A stretch of DNA of 64,000 bases from RGIG3102 sp964369915 (GCA_964369915.1 CAYJGG010000002.1:8374-72373), one strand, 5' to 3'; positions 42,004 to 51,509 are shown, counted from the first letter of the stretch. Notes: generated from the sequence alone by a model not told the origin. Numbers and translations: made by a program.

Positions 42004-43044
42004 TTGAAATTGACATTTAGATGGTATGGTGTAGATGATAAAGTTACTCTGCAAAATATCAGACAAATTCCAAACATGAGCGGTGTGGTTACTGCTGTGT
42101 ACACAACTCCTGTTGGAGAAGTGTGGAGTAATGAAGAAATTCAAAGCTTAAAGAAAACAATTAATGAGCAAGGCCTTGAAATGGAAGTTATCGAAAGTGT
42201 TCCAGTTCATGAAGATGTAAAACTAGGTCGTGGTGATTATTTAAGATTTATAGAAAACTATAAAGAAAATATTAGAAGACTTGGCGCTGCAGGAGTTAAA
42301 GTTATTTGTTATAATTTTATGCCTGTGTTCGACTGGACAAGAAGCCAATTAGATAAAGAGTTAGAAGATGGCTCAAACGCACTTGTATTTTATAAAGATC
42401 AAGTGGAAAAAATGGATCCAGTGGAAGGCGACTTAGCTCTGCCAGGCTGGGATTCTTCTTACACTAAAGAAGAAATGAGAGAATTAATTTCAGCATATGG
42501 CAAGCTTGGTGAAGAAGGACTATGGAAAAACCTAGAATTTTTCTTAAAAGAAATTATTCCAGTGGCTATTGAGGCTGATGTTAAAATGGCTATTCACCAG
42601 GATGATCCACCATGGAGCATATTTGGAATTCCAAGAATAATAACAAACGAAGCTAATATCGATAGATTCTTAGCATTATATGACGATGTGCATAACGGCT
42701 TAACTTTATGTGCAGGCTCATTAGGATGTGCAGTGTTTAATGATTATGCAGCTATGGTTAGAAAATATGGTAAAATGGGCAAAATTCATTTTGCACATTT
42801 AAGAAACGTTAAAATCTTAGAAAACGGTTTTGAAGAATCAGCACATTTCTCAGATTGCGGTTCTTTAGATATGGTTGAAATTCTAAAAGCATACCACGAA
42901 GTAGGATTTACAGGATATATCCGCCCAGACCACGGAAGAATGATTTGGGGCGAAACTGGCAGACCAGGATACGGATTATATGATAGAGCATTAGGTGCTT
43001 CTTATATCACTGGTATCTGGGAAACTCTATCAAAACTTAAGTAA
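42004..43044 (+). CDS. uxuA: Mannonate dehydratase
   Basis: A 346-residue xylose-isomerase-fold dehydratase that converts D-mannonate to 2-keto-3-deoxygluconate. It carries the family hallmarks KLTFRWYG at the N terminus, KVICYNFMPVFDWTR, MAIHQDDPPW, GLTLCAGSLG, KIHFAHLRNV and YIRPDHGRMIWGE, which include the metal-binding residues. The start is TTG 42004 with GAGGTGG six bases upstream, giving the usual MKLTFRWYG N terminus; the GTG at 41995 would overlap that site. It opens the rightward hexuronate operon and is divergent from gntR. Confidence 0.95.
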   Translation: MKLTFRWYGVDDKVTLQNIRQIPNMSGVVTAVYTTPVGEVWSNEEIQSLKKTINEQGLEMEVIESVPVHEDVKLGRGDYLRFIENYKENIRRLGAAGVKVICYNFMPVFDWTRSQLDKELEDGSNALVFYKDQVEKMDPVEGDLALPGWDSSYTKEEMRELISAYGKLGEEGLWKNLEFFLKEIIPVAIEADVKMAIHQDDPPWSIFGIPRIITNEANIDRFLALYDDVHNGLTLCAGSLGCAVFNDYAAMVRKYGKMGKIHFAHLRNVKILENGFEESAHFSDCGSLDMVEILKAYHEVGFTGYIRPDHGRMIWGETGRPGYGLYDRALGASYITGIWETLSKLK

Positions 43045-43056
43045 AATTTTTCTTTT

Positions 43057-43090
43057 AGTAAAAAGGTGAAAATGATTTTTACCTTTTTGC
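43057..43090 (+). terminator. Hairpin after uxuA (possible partial terminator)
   Basis: AAAAAGGT with complement ACCTTTTT, extended by inner A-T pairs, 15 bases after the uxuA stop. The following sequence is only moderately T-rich, so read-through into the next genes is likely. Confidence 0.55.
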
Positions 43091-43159
43091 TATGAAAATT
43101 ATCAAAAAGATTAATTGTAAAAAAAGTTTAAAATAGAGAAAAGAAAGGATTGATAGGAT

Positions 43160-44032
43160 ATGAGCATTTATATTTCAGGCTTCTCAGATGAAATTTCTGA
43201 TAGCCTAGATGAGCAAATCAGAGTTGTTAAATCATTAGGTATGGAGTATATCTCTTTAAGAGGTATCGATGGAAAAAATATCGGCGATTTTACTCCAGAA
43301 GAATTTAAAAGCGAAGTTTTGCCAAGATTAAATGGCGCAAATGTGAAAGTTTCATCAATAGGCTCTCCAATAGGAAAAGTTTTTATAGATGATGAAGAAG
43401 GCTATGAAAAGCAATTAGTAGTTTTAGAAAATATTTGTAAAATAGCAAATATGCTAGACTGCAAATATATTAGAATTTTTAGCTTTTTCATCAAAAAAGA
43501 ATTAAACTATGATGATTACAAAGAGCCGGTTATTAAAAAAATCAAAGAATTTGCAAAAATTGCAGGAAAATATAACGTTATACTTCTTCACGAAAATGAA
43601 AAAGATATCTTTGGAGATATAGCAAGAAGATGTAAAACTATTTTTGATGAAGTTGGCTCTGATTATTTTAAAGCTATCTTCGACTTTGCAAATTTTGTTC
43701 AGTGCGGCGAAGACACAAAAAAAGCATATGATTTATTAAAAAAAGATATTCTATATTTCCATATTAAAGATGCATCATACGATGTTTCATACAATGTTTT
43801 ATGTGGAACAGGTGACGGTAAAATCCCTGAAATTTTAGAAGAGGCTATCAAAGGTGGATATAAAGGATTCTTAACTTTAGAACCACATCTTGCAATGTTT
43901 GGCTCACTTCAATCACTAGAACTTGAAGCGGCCGACACTGTTGTTAACACAGACGCAAATATCACTGGCGAACAAGGATATGAAATGCAATATAAAGCAG
44001 TTAATGAAATTTTAAACAAGATAGGAGTTTAA
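43160..44032 (+). CDS. Sugar phosphate isomerase/epimerase-family TIM barrel (first copy)
   Basis: A 290-residue member of the xylose-isomerase-like AP endonuclease 2 superfamily. Barrel strands are visible as YISGFSDEI, YISLRGID, VSSIGSPIGK, YIRIFSFF, VILLHENEKDIFGD, FKAIFDFANFVQCG, YFHIKDAS and FLTLEPHL. The metal-binding acidic and histidine residues of the family appear at E (HENE), D (FDFANF), H (FHIKDA) and E (LEPH). Members are isomerases, epimerases, dehydratases or lyases of sugars and keto-sugars. It directly precedes a Gfo/Idh/MocA gene (five bases), a pairing repeated in mirror order further down. Possibly it acts on the 3-keto product of that dehydrogenase. Confidence 0.82.
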   Translation: MSIYISGFSDEISDSLDEQIRVVKSLGMEYISLRGIDGKNIGDFTPEEFKSEVLPRLNGANVKVSSIGSPIGKVFIDDEEGYEKQLVVLENICKIANMLDCKYIRIFSFFIKKELNYDDYKEPVIKKIKEFAKIAGKYNVILLHENEKDIFGDIARRCKTIFDEVGSDYFKAIFDFANFVQCGEDTKKAYDLLKKDILYFHIKDASYDVSYNVLCGTGDGKIPEILEEAIKGGYKGFLTLEPHLAMFGSLQSLELEAADTVVNTDANITGEQGYEMQYKAVNEILNKIGV

Positions 44033-44037
44033 TTATT

Positions 44038-45231
44038 ATGAAAAAAGTAAGATTAGGTATTATCGGTGTAGGCCAACAAGGTGGAATGTACACAAGTTTA
44101 TTTACAGGACAAGCAACTAAACCAGGCGGTTTCGCTCTTCCTTGCGCAAACTTTGAGCAAATTGAAATTGGAGCTTTTTGTGATATAGATCCTGCTGTTA
44201 GAGCAAGATTAACAGAAATGTTCCCAGAAACTCCAGTGTATGATAACTACATTGAATTACTAGATAGCGGAAATGTTGATGCAATCGTTACAACAGTTCC
44301 TCACTACTTACATCCAGAAATGGGTATCGAAGCATTCAAAAGAAACATCCACGCTCTTTTAGAAAAACCAGCTGGTGTTTACACAAAACAAGTTAAAGAA
44401 ATGATTGAAATGGCAAAAACTAAACCAGAATTAACTTTCGGCGTTTACTTTAACCAAAGAATGAATCCATTATACAGAAGATTAAAAGAAATTATAGATA
44501 ACGGTGAAATCGGTGATATCAGAAGAACAAACTGGATTATCACAAACTGGTACCGTCCAACTGCTTACTACAAGCAAAGTGACTGGAGAGCAACTTGGGG
44601 CGGCGAAGGCGGCGGCGTTTTAGTTAACCAAGCTCCTCACCAAATCGACTTACTACAATGGCTATGCGGTATGCCTAAAAAAGTTTACGCTAAATGCCAA
44701 TACGGTTCACACAGAAACATCGTTGTTGAAGATGATGTAACTGCTATATTTGATTACGGCAATGGCGCAACAGGTACTTTTGTAACTTGTACTCATGATG
44801 TAAACGGTACAGACCGTTTAGAAATCAGCGGTAGCAAAGGTAAAATCGTTGTTGAAGGTTCAAAAACTGCTTATGTTACTCGTATGAGCAAATCAGAAAC
44901 AGAAATCGATAATGGGTGCACAGATATGAGACAAGTTTATGCTCTTATGACTGGCGGAAATATCGAAGGCGTTGAAAAAGAAACAGAAACAATCGAATTC
45001 AACACAGGTTGGGGCGACCAACATGCTGATATCCTAAGAAACTTTGCTGCAAACATTATTGATAAAACTCCACTAGTTGCTCCTGGTGCTGATGGAATTA
45101 ACGGCGTTAGACTTGCTAATGCTATCCATTTATCAAGCTGGTTAAACGAAGAAGTTTCAATCGATTTTGATGAAGATATGTTCTTAGATATGCTAAACAA
45201 AAAAGTTGAAGAAGAAAAAAACGCGAAATAA
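44038..45231 (+). CDS. Gfo/Idh/MocA-family oxidoreductase (first copy)
   Basis: A 397-residue NAD(P)-dependent sugar dehydrogenase. Rossmann start RLGIIGVGQQGG, then the signature LLEKPAGVYT with the catalytic Lys, and GGGVLVNQAPHQIDLLQW with the catalytic His of this family. The long form, with inserts around TNWYRPTAYYKQSDWRATWGGEGG, is found among enzymes that oxidise glycosides or free sugars at C3. It is coded right after the first isomerase/epimerase gene with AGGAG at the spacing. Inside a hexuronate operon it may oxidise a uronic acid or its glycoside. Exact substrate and cofactor direction are unknown. Confidence 0.85.
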   Translation: MKKVRLGIIGVGQQGGMYTSLFTGQATKPGGFALPCANFEQIEIGAFCDIDPAVRARLTEMFPETPVYDNYIELLDSGNVDAIVTTVPHYLHPEMGIEAFKRNIHALLEKPAGVYTKQVKEMIEMAKTKPELTFGVYFNQRMNPLYRRLKEIIDNGEIGDIRRTNWIITNWYRPTAYYKQSDWRATWGGEGGGVLVNQAPHQIDLLQWLCGMPKKVYAKCQYGSHRNIVVEDDVTAIFDYGNGATGTFVTCTHDVNGTDRLEISGSKGKIVVEGSKTAYVTRMSKSETEIDNGCTDMRQVYALMTGGNIEGVEKETETIEFNTGWGDQHADILRNFAANIIDKTPLVAPGADGINGVRLANAIHLSSWLNEEVSIDFDEDMFLDMLNKKVEEEKNAK

Positions 45232-45276
45232 TTTAAAATAATAAATTTGCAATTTAAATATTCTTGCTAAAGTGGC

Positions 45277-45320
45277 GAGAAAACCCCTATGTAATATTAA
45301 ATTATATTAGGGGTTTTCTC
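45277..45320 (+). terminator. Hairpin between the two Gfo/Idh/MocA genes
   Basis: GAGAAAACCCCT pairs with AGGGGTTTTCTC, with further A-T pairing in the loop. The T run after it is interrupted, so it may only reduce downstream expression. Confidence 0.6.
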
Positions 45321-45361
45321 ACACAAGAATATAAAAACTGCATACAAAGGAAGGACAATTT

Positions 45362-46363
45362 ATGTTAAAAGTTGCAATTATAGGAGCGGGAACTATTGCC
45401 CCAATTCATAAACACGCTATTTCTATAAGCGAAAATGCCGAGCTTGTTTGTGTATGTGATACTGATGAAAGCACGTTTTCGATGTTTGAAGGAGTGAAAA
45501 CTTACACAGATATTGATGAAATGCTAGAAAAGGAAACCCTTGATTGCGTGCATATTTGCCTACCTCATTATATGCACGTTGATGTGGCAATAAAATGCGC
45601 TAAAAAAGGTATACACGTTTTCACAGAAAAACCAGTTGCTCTAACTTATGAAGAGGCTACTAAGTTATTCACGATTGAAGAAGATTATAATGTTAAAGTG
45701 GGCGTTTGTCTGCAAAACAGATATAATACAACTTCAGTAAAACTAAAAGAAATTTTTGATAGTAGTGATAAAAGTAAGTTTTTAGGAACAAAAGGTATTG
45801 TAACTTGGCATAGAAACAGCGATTATTATAAAAAAGCTCCTTGGAGAGGCAAAATGGCTCTTGCAGGCGGCGGCGCTGTTATAAATCAATCAGTTCACAC
45901 TTTAGATTTACTAAGTTTTATAGCTGGCGAATTTAAAACTGTTGAATCAAAAGTTGCAAACTTTTCTTTAAAAGAAACTGAAATTGAAGATAGCGTTATG
46001 GCGAGAATGAAATATAAAGATAGTGATGCAAGCAGTATTTTCTTTGCAACTATCGGATTTTGTTCAAACTCATCTGTTAAAATCGATTTAGTTTATGAAG
46101 ATGTTACTTATAAAATGGCTGATAGCAAATTATATAAGCAAGACATGAAAACTGGCGAAGAAACTCTTCTTTGTGAAGATCAAAAATTACCAGGTTCAAA
46201 GCATTATTATGGTGCTAGTCACTTTATTGCAATAGATAGCTTTTATAAAGCTATTATTAATAATACAAACGAATATGTTAGCGTTAAAGAAGCTGCATAT
46301 CCAATAAAAGTTTTAGATAATATTAGATTATCTGATGAACTAAGAAAAGAAATGGAGATATAA
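45362..46363 (+). CDS. Gfo/Idh/MocA-family oxidoreductase (second copy)
   Basis: A 333-residue dehydrogenase, shorter than the first copy. Rossmann motif VAIIGAGTIAPIHKHAI, catalytic Lys in FTEKPVALTYEEA and catalytic His in AGGGAVINQSVHTLDLLSF. The similarity to the first copy is at family level only, so they are not a recent duplication. AAAGGAAGG precedes the start and the next gene begins two bases after its stop. It pairs with the second isomerase/epimerase gene. Substrate unknown, presumably a hexuronate, aldonate or keto-sugar given the operon. Confidence 0.85.
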   Translation: MLKVAIIGAGTIAPIHKHAISISENAELVCVCDTDESTFSMFEGVKTYTDIDEMLEKETLDCVHICLPHYMHVDVAIKCAKKGIHVFTEKPVALTYEEATKLFTIEEDYNVKVGVCLQNRYNTTSVKLKEIFDSSDKSKFLGTKGIVTWHRNSDYYKKAPWRGKMALAGGGAVINQSVHTLDLLSFIAGEFKTVESKVANFSLKETEIEDSVMARMKYKDSDASSIFFATIGFCSNSSVKIDLVYEDVTYKMADSKLYKQDMKTGEETLLCEDQKLPGSKHYYGASHFIAIDSFYKAIINNTNEYVSVKEAAYPIKVLDNIRLSDELRKEMEI

Positions 46364-46365
46364 CT

Positions 46366-47214
46366 ATGGCTAGAATTGGTGTTCAAATTATGGTTCTTCG
46401 TGAACAAATTATAAAAGATGGCGTTTACGAAACAATGAAAAAATTAAAAGAAATCGGATACTCTTGTATCGAGGTTTCTCAAGTTGCAATGACTCCTGAA
46501 AATGTTGCAGAATTAAAAAGAGCTTGTGAAGATTTCGATTTAGAAATCGCTGCTCTATCAGCTGCATTAGAGCCAATGATGCCAGGAACAGAGGCATTAA
46601 CAACTCATTTTGATAAAATCGTTGGTGATTGCAAAACTTTAGGTTGTAACTATTTAAGAATTGGCATGATGCCATTTAACTACATTGGCTCTTTAGAAAA
46701 AGCTATGGAATTTGCAAAAAAATGCGATGCTATGGCTGAAAAATTAGACGAGCATGGAATTAAATTATACTACCACAACCACCATATCGAATTTATTAAA
46801 TATGATGGCAAATATCTACTTGATATTATCCGTGATGAAACAAATAAAATCGGATTTGAAATCGATGTGCACTGGGTTCAAAGAGGTGGTGAAAACCCAG
46901 TTGAATTCATTAAAGGCTACAAAGGTAAATTAGAACTTTTACATATTAAAGATTTCAAAATCGTTGAACCAGACTTTACTGATTTAGATCCAAGAGATAT
47001 GGCTAAATTCTTCCAAGCATTTATGAATGTTGTAAGATTTGCTGAAATCGGAGAAGGTAATTTAGATATTAAAGCAGTTATAGAAGCTGGTATTGAAACA
47101 GGTTCAAAATACATTATTGTAGAGCAAGATGATACATATGGTAGGGATCCGTTTGAAAGTTTAGCTATCTCAAGAGAAAATCTAGTTAAACTAGGTTATG
47201 CTGACTTATTTTAA
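46366..47214 (+). CDS. Sugar phosphate isomerase/epimerase-family TIM barrel (second copy)
   Basis: A 282-residue xylose-isomerase-like protein. Strand and ligand landmarks: GVQIMVLREQII, CIEVSQVAMTPENV, CNYLRIGMMPF, LYYHNHHIEFIKYDG (H-x-H-H-x-E), IGFEIDVHWVQRGGENP, LLHIKDFKI and YIIVEQDDTYG. These are the ligands of the metal-binding family members often paired with Gfo/Idh/MocA enzymes in sugar catabolism. It follows the second Gfo/Idh/MocA gene with two bases between and ends in a terminator-like hairpin. The reaction is not known. Confidence 0.82.
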   Translation: MARIGVQIMVLREQIIKDGVYETMKKLKEIGYSCIEVSQVAMTPENVAELKRACEDFDLEIAALSAALEPMMPGTEALTTHFDKIVGDCKTLGCNYLRIGMMPFNYIGSLEKAMEFAKKCDAMAEKLDEHGIKLYYHNHHIEFIKYDGKYLLDIIRDETNKIGFEIDVHWVQRGGENPVEFIKGYKGKLELLHIKDFKIVEPDFTDLDPRDMAKFFQAFMNVVRFAEIGEGNLDIKAVIEAGIETGSKYIIVEQDDTYGRDPFESLAISRENLVKLGYADLF

Positions 47215-47224
47215 TTAATCATTT

Positions 47225-47252
47225 ATAGGTCGACATTAAGTCGACCTATTTT
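47225..47252 (+). terminator. Hairpin before uxaC
   Basis: ATAGGTCGAC pairs perfectly with GTCGACCTAT around ATTAA, followed by TTTGAATTTT. It lies eleven bases after the preceding stop. Confidence 0.7.
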
Positions 47253-47302
47253 GAATTTTAATTTACAAATTTTTAAGCAATAAAGGAAGGACTATAAATA
47301 TT

Positions 47303-48697
47303 ATGAAAAACTTTTTAGATAAAGATTTTTTATTAGAAAGCGAAACTGCAAAAAAATTATATCATGAATTTGCTGCAGGAATGCCTATTTTTGATTATCA
47401 TAACCACTTAAATCCAAAAGAGATTTACGAAGATATAAAATATGAAAATATTTCACAGCTATGGCTAGGCGCAGACCATTATAAATGGAGAGTTATGCGC
47501 AGTAATGGAGTGAAAGAAGAGTATATAACAGGCGATAAAGAAGATTATGAAAAATTCTTAGAATTTGCAAAATCTATCCCATACACTCTAGGCAATCCAA
47601 TGTATCACTGGACTCATTTAGAACTACAAAGATATTTTGAAATCCACACTCCGTTAAGCGAAAAAACAGCTAAAGAAATCTTTGATAAGTGTAATGAGCT
47701 ATTAGCAAAAGATGAATTTTCTCCAAGAAATTTAATCAGACGTTCAAACGTTAAGGCTATGTGCACAACAGATGATCCAAAAGATGATTTAAAATATCAT
47801 AAATTGTTAAAAGAAGAAGGCTTTGATTGCAAAGTGCTTCCAACATTTAGACCAGACAACTTTATTCATATTGAAAAACCAGCATTTGTGCCTTATGTAA
47901 ATGCAGTTAAAGATTTAGGATATAAAGCTGAAAATATAGATGATGTTTTAGCATTTTTTACTGAGAGATTAGATTATTTCCACGAAGTTGGTTGTAGATT
48001 ATCTGATCACGGATTAGATGTTTTAATGTATTTAGAAGCTAGTAAAGAAGAAGTTGATGCTATATACAAAAAAGGACTTTCTGGCGAAAGTTTATCAATA
48101 GATGATTTAAGAAAATACAAAGGATACTTACTATCATTTTTAGGTAAAGAATATAATAAACGTGGCTGGGTAATTCAATACCACATCGGCCCTATGAGAA
48201 ACAATTCAACTAGAATGTTTAATAAATTAGGTGCAGACGCTGGATTTGATTCTATTAATGATGGTCCTGTTGCATCTGATTTATCAAAATTATTAGATAG
48301 TATGGATAAAACAAACGAATTGCCAAGAACTATTTTATACTGCTTAAATCCTGCTGATAATGCTGTTTTAGCTTCAATGCTAGGAAACTTCCAAGGCGGT
48401 GGTATTGCTGGAAAAATCCAATTTGGTTCAGGTTGGTGGTTTATGGATACAAAACAAGGCATGATAAAACAAATGGAAGATTTATCTTCAATGGGATTAT
48501 TATCACGTTTTGTTGGTATGCTAACAGATTCAAGAAGCTTCTTATCTTTCCCAAGACATGAATATTTTAGAAGAATTTTATGTAATGAAATAGGAAAACT
48601 TGTTGAAAATGGTGAATACCCAGCAGACTATGATATGCTAAAAGAAATCGTTGAAGGAATTTGCTATAATAATATAAATAATTATATTCAGCTATAA
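47303..48697 (+). CDS. uxaC: Glucuronate isomerase
   Basis: A 464-residue metal-dependent isomerase that converts D-glucuronate to D-fructuronate (and galacturonate to tagaturonate). The amidohydrolase-like metal motif is FDYHNHL with H33 and H35; other family blocks are KWRVMRSNGV, FEIHTPLSEKTA, MCTTDDPKDDL, PTFRPDN, IQYHIGPMRNNSTRMF and the C-terminal MLTDSRSFLSFPRHEYFRRILC. Length is normal. AAAGGAAGG precedes the ATG. The first step of free hexuronate catabolism, it is followed by the uxuB gene. Confidence 0.97.
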   Translation: MKNFLDKDFLLESETAKKLYHEFAAGMPIFDYHNHLNPKEIYEDIKYENISQLWLGADHYKWRVMRSNGVKEEYITGDKEDYEKFLEFAKSIPYTLGNPMYHWTHLELQRYFEIHTPLSEKTAKEIFDKCNELLAKDEFSPRNLIRRSNVKAMCTTDDPKDDLKYHKLLKEEGFDCKVLPTFRPDNFIHIEKPAFVPYVNAVKDLGYKAENIDDVLAFFTERLDYFHEVGCRLSDHGLDVLMYLEASKEEVDAIYKKGLSGESLSIDDLRKYKGYLLSFLGKEYNKRGWVIQYHIGPMRNNSTRMFNKLGADAGFDSINDGPVASDLSKLLDSMDKTNELPRTILYCLNPADNAVLASMLGNFQGGGIAGKIQFGSGWWFMDTKQGMIKQMEDLSSMGLLSRFVGMLTDSRSFLSFPRHEYFRRILCNEIGKLVENGEYPADYDMLKEIVEGICYNNINNYIQL

Positions 48698-48858
48698 TTT
48701 TTTAGATAAATTTGCATTTAATATTATTATAAAAATTAAATATAATAATATTAAATGCTTTGCATAAAAGAATTTTCTAAGATTTGCGAGAATGGAAAAT
48801 TATAAATTTTGAAAAAAGCAAAAAAGAGAAAATTTTGAAAAAGGAAGGACTATATAAA

Positions 48859-50466
48859 ATGAAATTAAATATTCAATCAATTAAAAATAATAAAGCAGAG
48901 TGGGAAAAAATCGGAGTTAGCCTGCCTACTTTTGATTTAGAAGCAGCTGCGAAAAAAACAGACGAAAGCCCAAAATGGATTCACTTTGGTGCTGGTAATA
49001 TCTTTAGAGGATTTATCGCAAGAGTTAATCAAGAATTATTAAATAAAGGCGTTACAGACGCTGGGATAATAGCAGTTGACACTTTTGACTATGATATTAT
49101 CGATAAAATCTACACTCCATACGATAATTTAACAATGTTAGTTAGATTAAAAGCTGATGGTGGAATGGATAAAGAAGTTATCGCTGGTGTTTCAAGAGCT
49201 TACAGAGCAAACCCACAAGATACTGATTTTGTTAAAATCACAGAAGCTTTTGAAAATCCATCACTTCAAATGATTAGCTTTACTATAACAGAAAAAGGCT
49301 ACGCTTTAAAAACTCCAAACGGTGAATATTTAGGCGTTGTTAAAGAAGATATCGAAAAAGGACCAAAAGAAGCAAAACACGCAATGAGCATTGTCGCATC
49401 TCTTTTATACAAACGTTTTGTAAAAGGCGGATATCCTTTAGCTGTTTGCAGTATGGATAACTGTAGCCATAATGGTGAAAAATTAAAAGCTTCAATTGTT
49501 GAAGTTGCAACTAAATGGGCTGAAAACGGCTTTGTTACTAAAGATTTTATCGATTATCTAAACGATGAAAGTAAAGTAGGATTCCCTTGGAGTATGATTG
49601 ATAAAATCACACCAAGACCAGCTACTTCTGTACAAGAAGATTTAGAAAAACTTGGAGTTAGTGATATGGCTCCAATCGTAACTTCTAAAAACACATTTAT
49701 CGCACCATTTGTTAATGCTGAAGTTCCAGAATATTTAGTTATTGAAGATATGTTCCCTAACGGAAGACCTCCTCTTGAAGAAGGCGGAGTTTTTGTAACT
49801 GATAGAGATACAGTTAATAAAGTTGAAACAATGAAAGTTACAACTTGTCTAAATCCACTTCACACAGCTTTAGCTGTTTATGGATGCATTTTAGGCTACA
49901 CAAGAATTTTTGAAGAAATGAAAAATCCAACTCTTCGTAAATTAGTTGAAAAAATTGGCTATGAAGAAGGAATGCCAGTTGTTGTTGATCCAAAAATCAT
50001 CAGCCCAAAATCATTTATTGATGAAGTTATCAATGAAAGATTATCAAATCCATTTATCCCAGACGAACCACAAAGAATTGCAACTGATACATCTCAAAAA
50101 GTTGGCATTCGTTTTGGCGAAACAATTAAATCTTATATCGCTAGTAGCACATTAGATGCAAAAGATTTAACTGCGATTCCTTTGGCTCTAGCTGGCTGGC
50201 TAAGATATCTTTTAGCTGTTGATGATAATGGAGAAGAATTCAGTTTATCAAGCGATCCATTATTAGAAGAATTAACTGCAAAACTTTCTAGTGTTAAAGT
50301 GGGCGGTGAATATAACGGCGAGTTAAAAGAAATTTTAGCTAATAAAAATATATTTGGTCTTGATTTAGTAGAAGCTGGTTTATCAGACAAAATCGAAACA
50401 ATGTTTAAAGAATTAATTGCAGGTAAAGGTGCTGTTACAGCTACTTTAGAAAAATACCTAAAATAA
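48859..50466 (+). CDS. uxuB: Fructuronate reductase / mannitol dehydrogenase-family enzyme
   Basis: A 535-residue polyol dehydrogenase family member that reduces D-fructuronate to D-mannonate with NADH. Rossmann-type start HFGAGNIFRGFIA, then MISFTITEKGYAL, CSMDNCSHNGEKL with the catalytic region, FPWSMIDKITPRPA and TTCLNPLHTALAVYGCILGY. It is started at ATG 48859, with AAAGGAAGG upstream; the frame continues upstream without a binding site. UxaC and UxuA in the same operon make fructuronate the most likely substrate, although tagaturonate or another polyol is possible. A strong terminator ends the operon. Confidence 0.93.
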   Translation: MKLNIQSIKNNKAEWEKIGVSLPTFDLEAAAKKTDESPKWIHFGAGNIFRGFIARVNQELLNKGVTDAGIIAVDTFDYDIIDKIYTPYDNLTMLVRLKADGGMDKEVIAGVSRAYRANPQDTDFVKITEAFENPSLQMISFTITEKGYALKTPNGEYLGVVKEDIEKGPKEAKHAMSIVASLLYKRFVKGGYPLAVCSMDNCSHNGEKLKASIVEVATKWAENGFVTKDFIDYLNDESKVGFPWSMIDKITPRPATSVQEDLEKLGVSDMAPIVTSKNTFIAPFVNAEVPEYLVIEDMFPNGRPPLEEGGVFVTDRDTVNKVETMKVTTCLNPLHTALAVYGCILGYTRIFEEMKNPTLRKLVEKIGYEEGMPVVVDPKIISPKSFIDEVINERLSNPFIPDEPQRIATDTSQKVGIRFGETIKSYIASSTLDAKDLTAIPLALAGWLRYLLAVDDNGEEFSLSSDPLLEELTAKLSSVKVGGEYNGELKEILANKNIFGLDLVEAGLSDKIETMFKELIAGKGAVTATLEKYLK

Positions 50467-50514
50467 TAGCGAAGAATTAACTATTTATTTTTAACATTAT
50501 AATAGCAGTAAAAC

Positions 50515-50552
50515 AAAACGACGATTTTTCTAAAGAAAATCGTCGTTTTAGC
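50515..50552 (+). terminator. Intrinsic terminator ending the hexuronate operon
   Basis: AAAACGACGATTTT pairs perfectly with its complement around a TCTAAAG loop, followed by TTTTA. Confidence 0.9.
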
Positions 50553-50565
50553 GTTTAGAATTAAA

Positions 50566-50594
50566 TTGTAATATATGCATTCATATGATATGAT
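50566..50594 (+). promoter_or_regulatory. Promoter for the small membrane protein at 50633
   Basis: TTGTAA at 50566-50571 and TATGAT at 50589-50594, 17 bases apart. Confidence 0.5.
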
Positions 50595-50632
50595 AAGTTA
50601 AACAAAACATTAATTTTAAGGGGGTTTATATT

Positions 50633-50866
50633 ATGGACAAAGTAAAAGCTTTTTTTGAATTTATTGATAGAAAAAGAATTTTTAATGTATTATTTTTATT
50701 AGCAATAATTTTTGGGAATTATTATATTTCAGTAGTGGCAATCGCTGTTTGGACATCTTATTTAGCTTATAAAGCAGTGTCTACTAAGTATAAAACTGAG
50801 AAAATATTATACACAATATCATCTGTTGTTATGGGAATTTTATTTTTGGTTTATGTCTTTCAATAA
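50633..50866 (+). CDS. Small two-helix membrane protein, uncharacterised
   Basis: A 77-residue protein with a short charged N terminus (MDKVKAFFEFIDRKRI), then two transmembrane segments (about 18-45 and 57-76). No known family is recognised. The start has a strong AAGGGGG eight bases upstream and a good promoter precedes it, which argues that it is real. It is followed 55 bases later by a lipoprotein gene; co-transcription is possible. Nothing in its neighbourhood gives a function. Confidence 0.65.
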   Translation: MDKVKAFFEFIDRKRIFNVLFLLAIIFGNYYISVVAIAVWTSYLAYKAVSTKYKTEKILYTISSVVMGILFLVYVFQ

Positions 50867-50921
50867 AATTTAATAGATAGATTTGATAAAAGAAAGTATT
50901 TAAATAAAGAGAACTATTAAT

Positions 50922-51488
50922 ATGAAAAAGATTTTAATTATTATAAGCGTTATGCTTTTTGTTTTTACAGGCTGCACTGAAACTGAAAGCTATTCTATGT
51001 CAATTAAGCCGACTGAATTTTCACAGGAAACCGAGCAGGCTTTATCAATATTTAATGATGAACTGCAGTATTTTGATATAAAATACGATGAAACAGCGAA
51101 ATATTATAGTATGACTATCTGGGCCTATAAAGATGGTGAGTGGAATGAAGCTGGAAAAACTTATGGCGAAATTGAATATTTAAATAATCAAATTGCAATT
51201 AATTTAACAGATGATAGCTGTGAAATATTCACTATTTCTGAAAATGGACATGTATCTTCTTTTTATCCAGAAATTGATACTGATTTTGAAAATGCAGTAG
51301 GGATTGCTGGCTCAAGAGTTGATAGAGAAATTCCAATGGAGTTAGATAAAGAAATCCCTATCTGGGTTAAAATTGGTACAGAAAGCTTTAGTATGAGCGT
51401 TTTTGATATAACAGAAGATTTTAGAAATAATGAATGCGATTCAGGAATAGCGGTAACTCTTACTATTTCTCAAGAAGAATTGCATTAA
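50922..51488 (+). CDS. Uncharacterised lipoprotein
   Basis: A 188-residue predicted lipoprotein with signal MKKILIIISVMLFVFTGC (lipobox FTGC, C18). The mature part is a single small beta-rich domain with regularly spaced strands (YYSMTIWAYKDGEWNEAGKTYGEIE, NQIAINLTDDSCEIFTIS, IPIWVKIGTESFSMSVFDI). I do not recognise a named family. The gene is followed immediately by a decayed DUF6440 gene with its own ribosome binding site. Start is supported by AAAGAGA upstream of the ATG. Confidence 0.7.
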   Translation: MKKILIIISVMLFVFTGCTETESYSMSIKPTEFSQETEQALSIFNDELQYFDIKYDETAKYYSMTIWAYKDGEWNEAGKTYGEIEYLNNQIAINLTDDSCEIFTISENGHVSSFYPEIDTDFENAVGIAGSRVDREIPMELDKEIPIWVKIGTESFSMSVFDITEDFRNNECDSGIAVTLTISQEELH

Positions 51489-51509
51489 GATAATTTAAAA
51501 GGATAAAAA

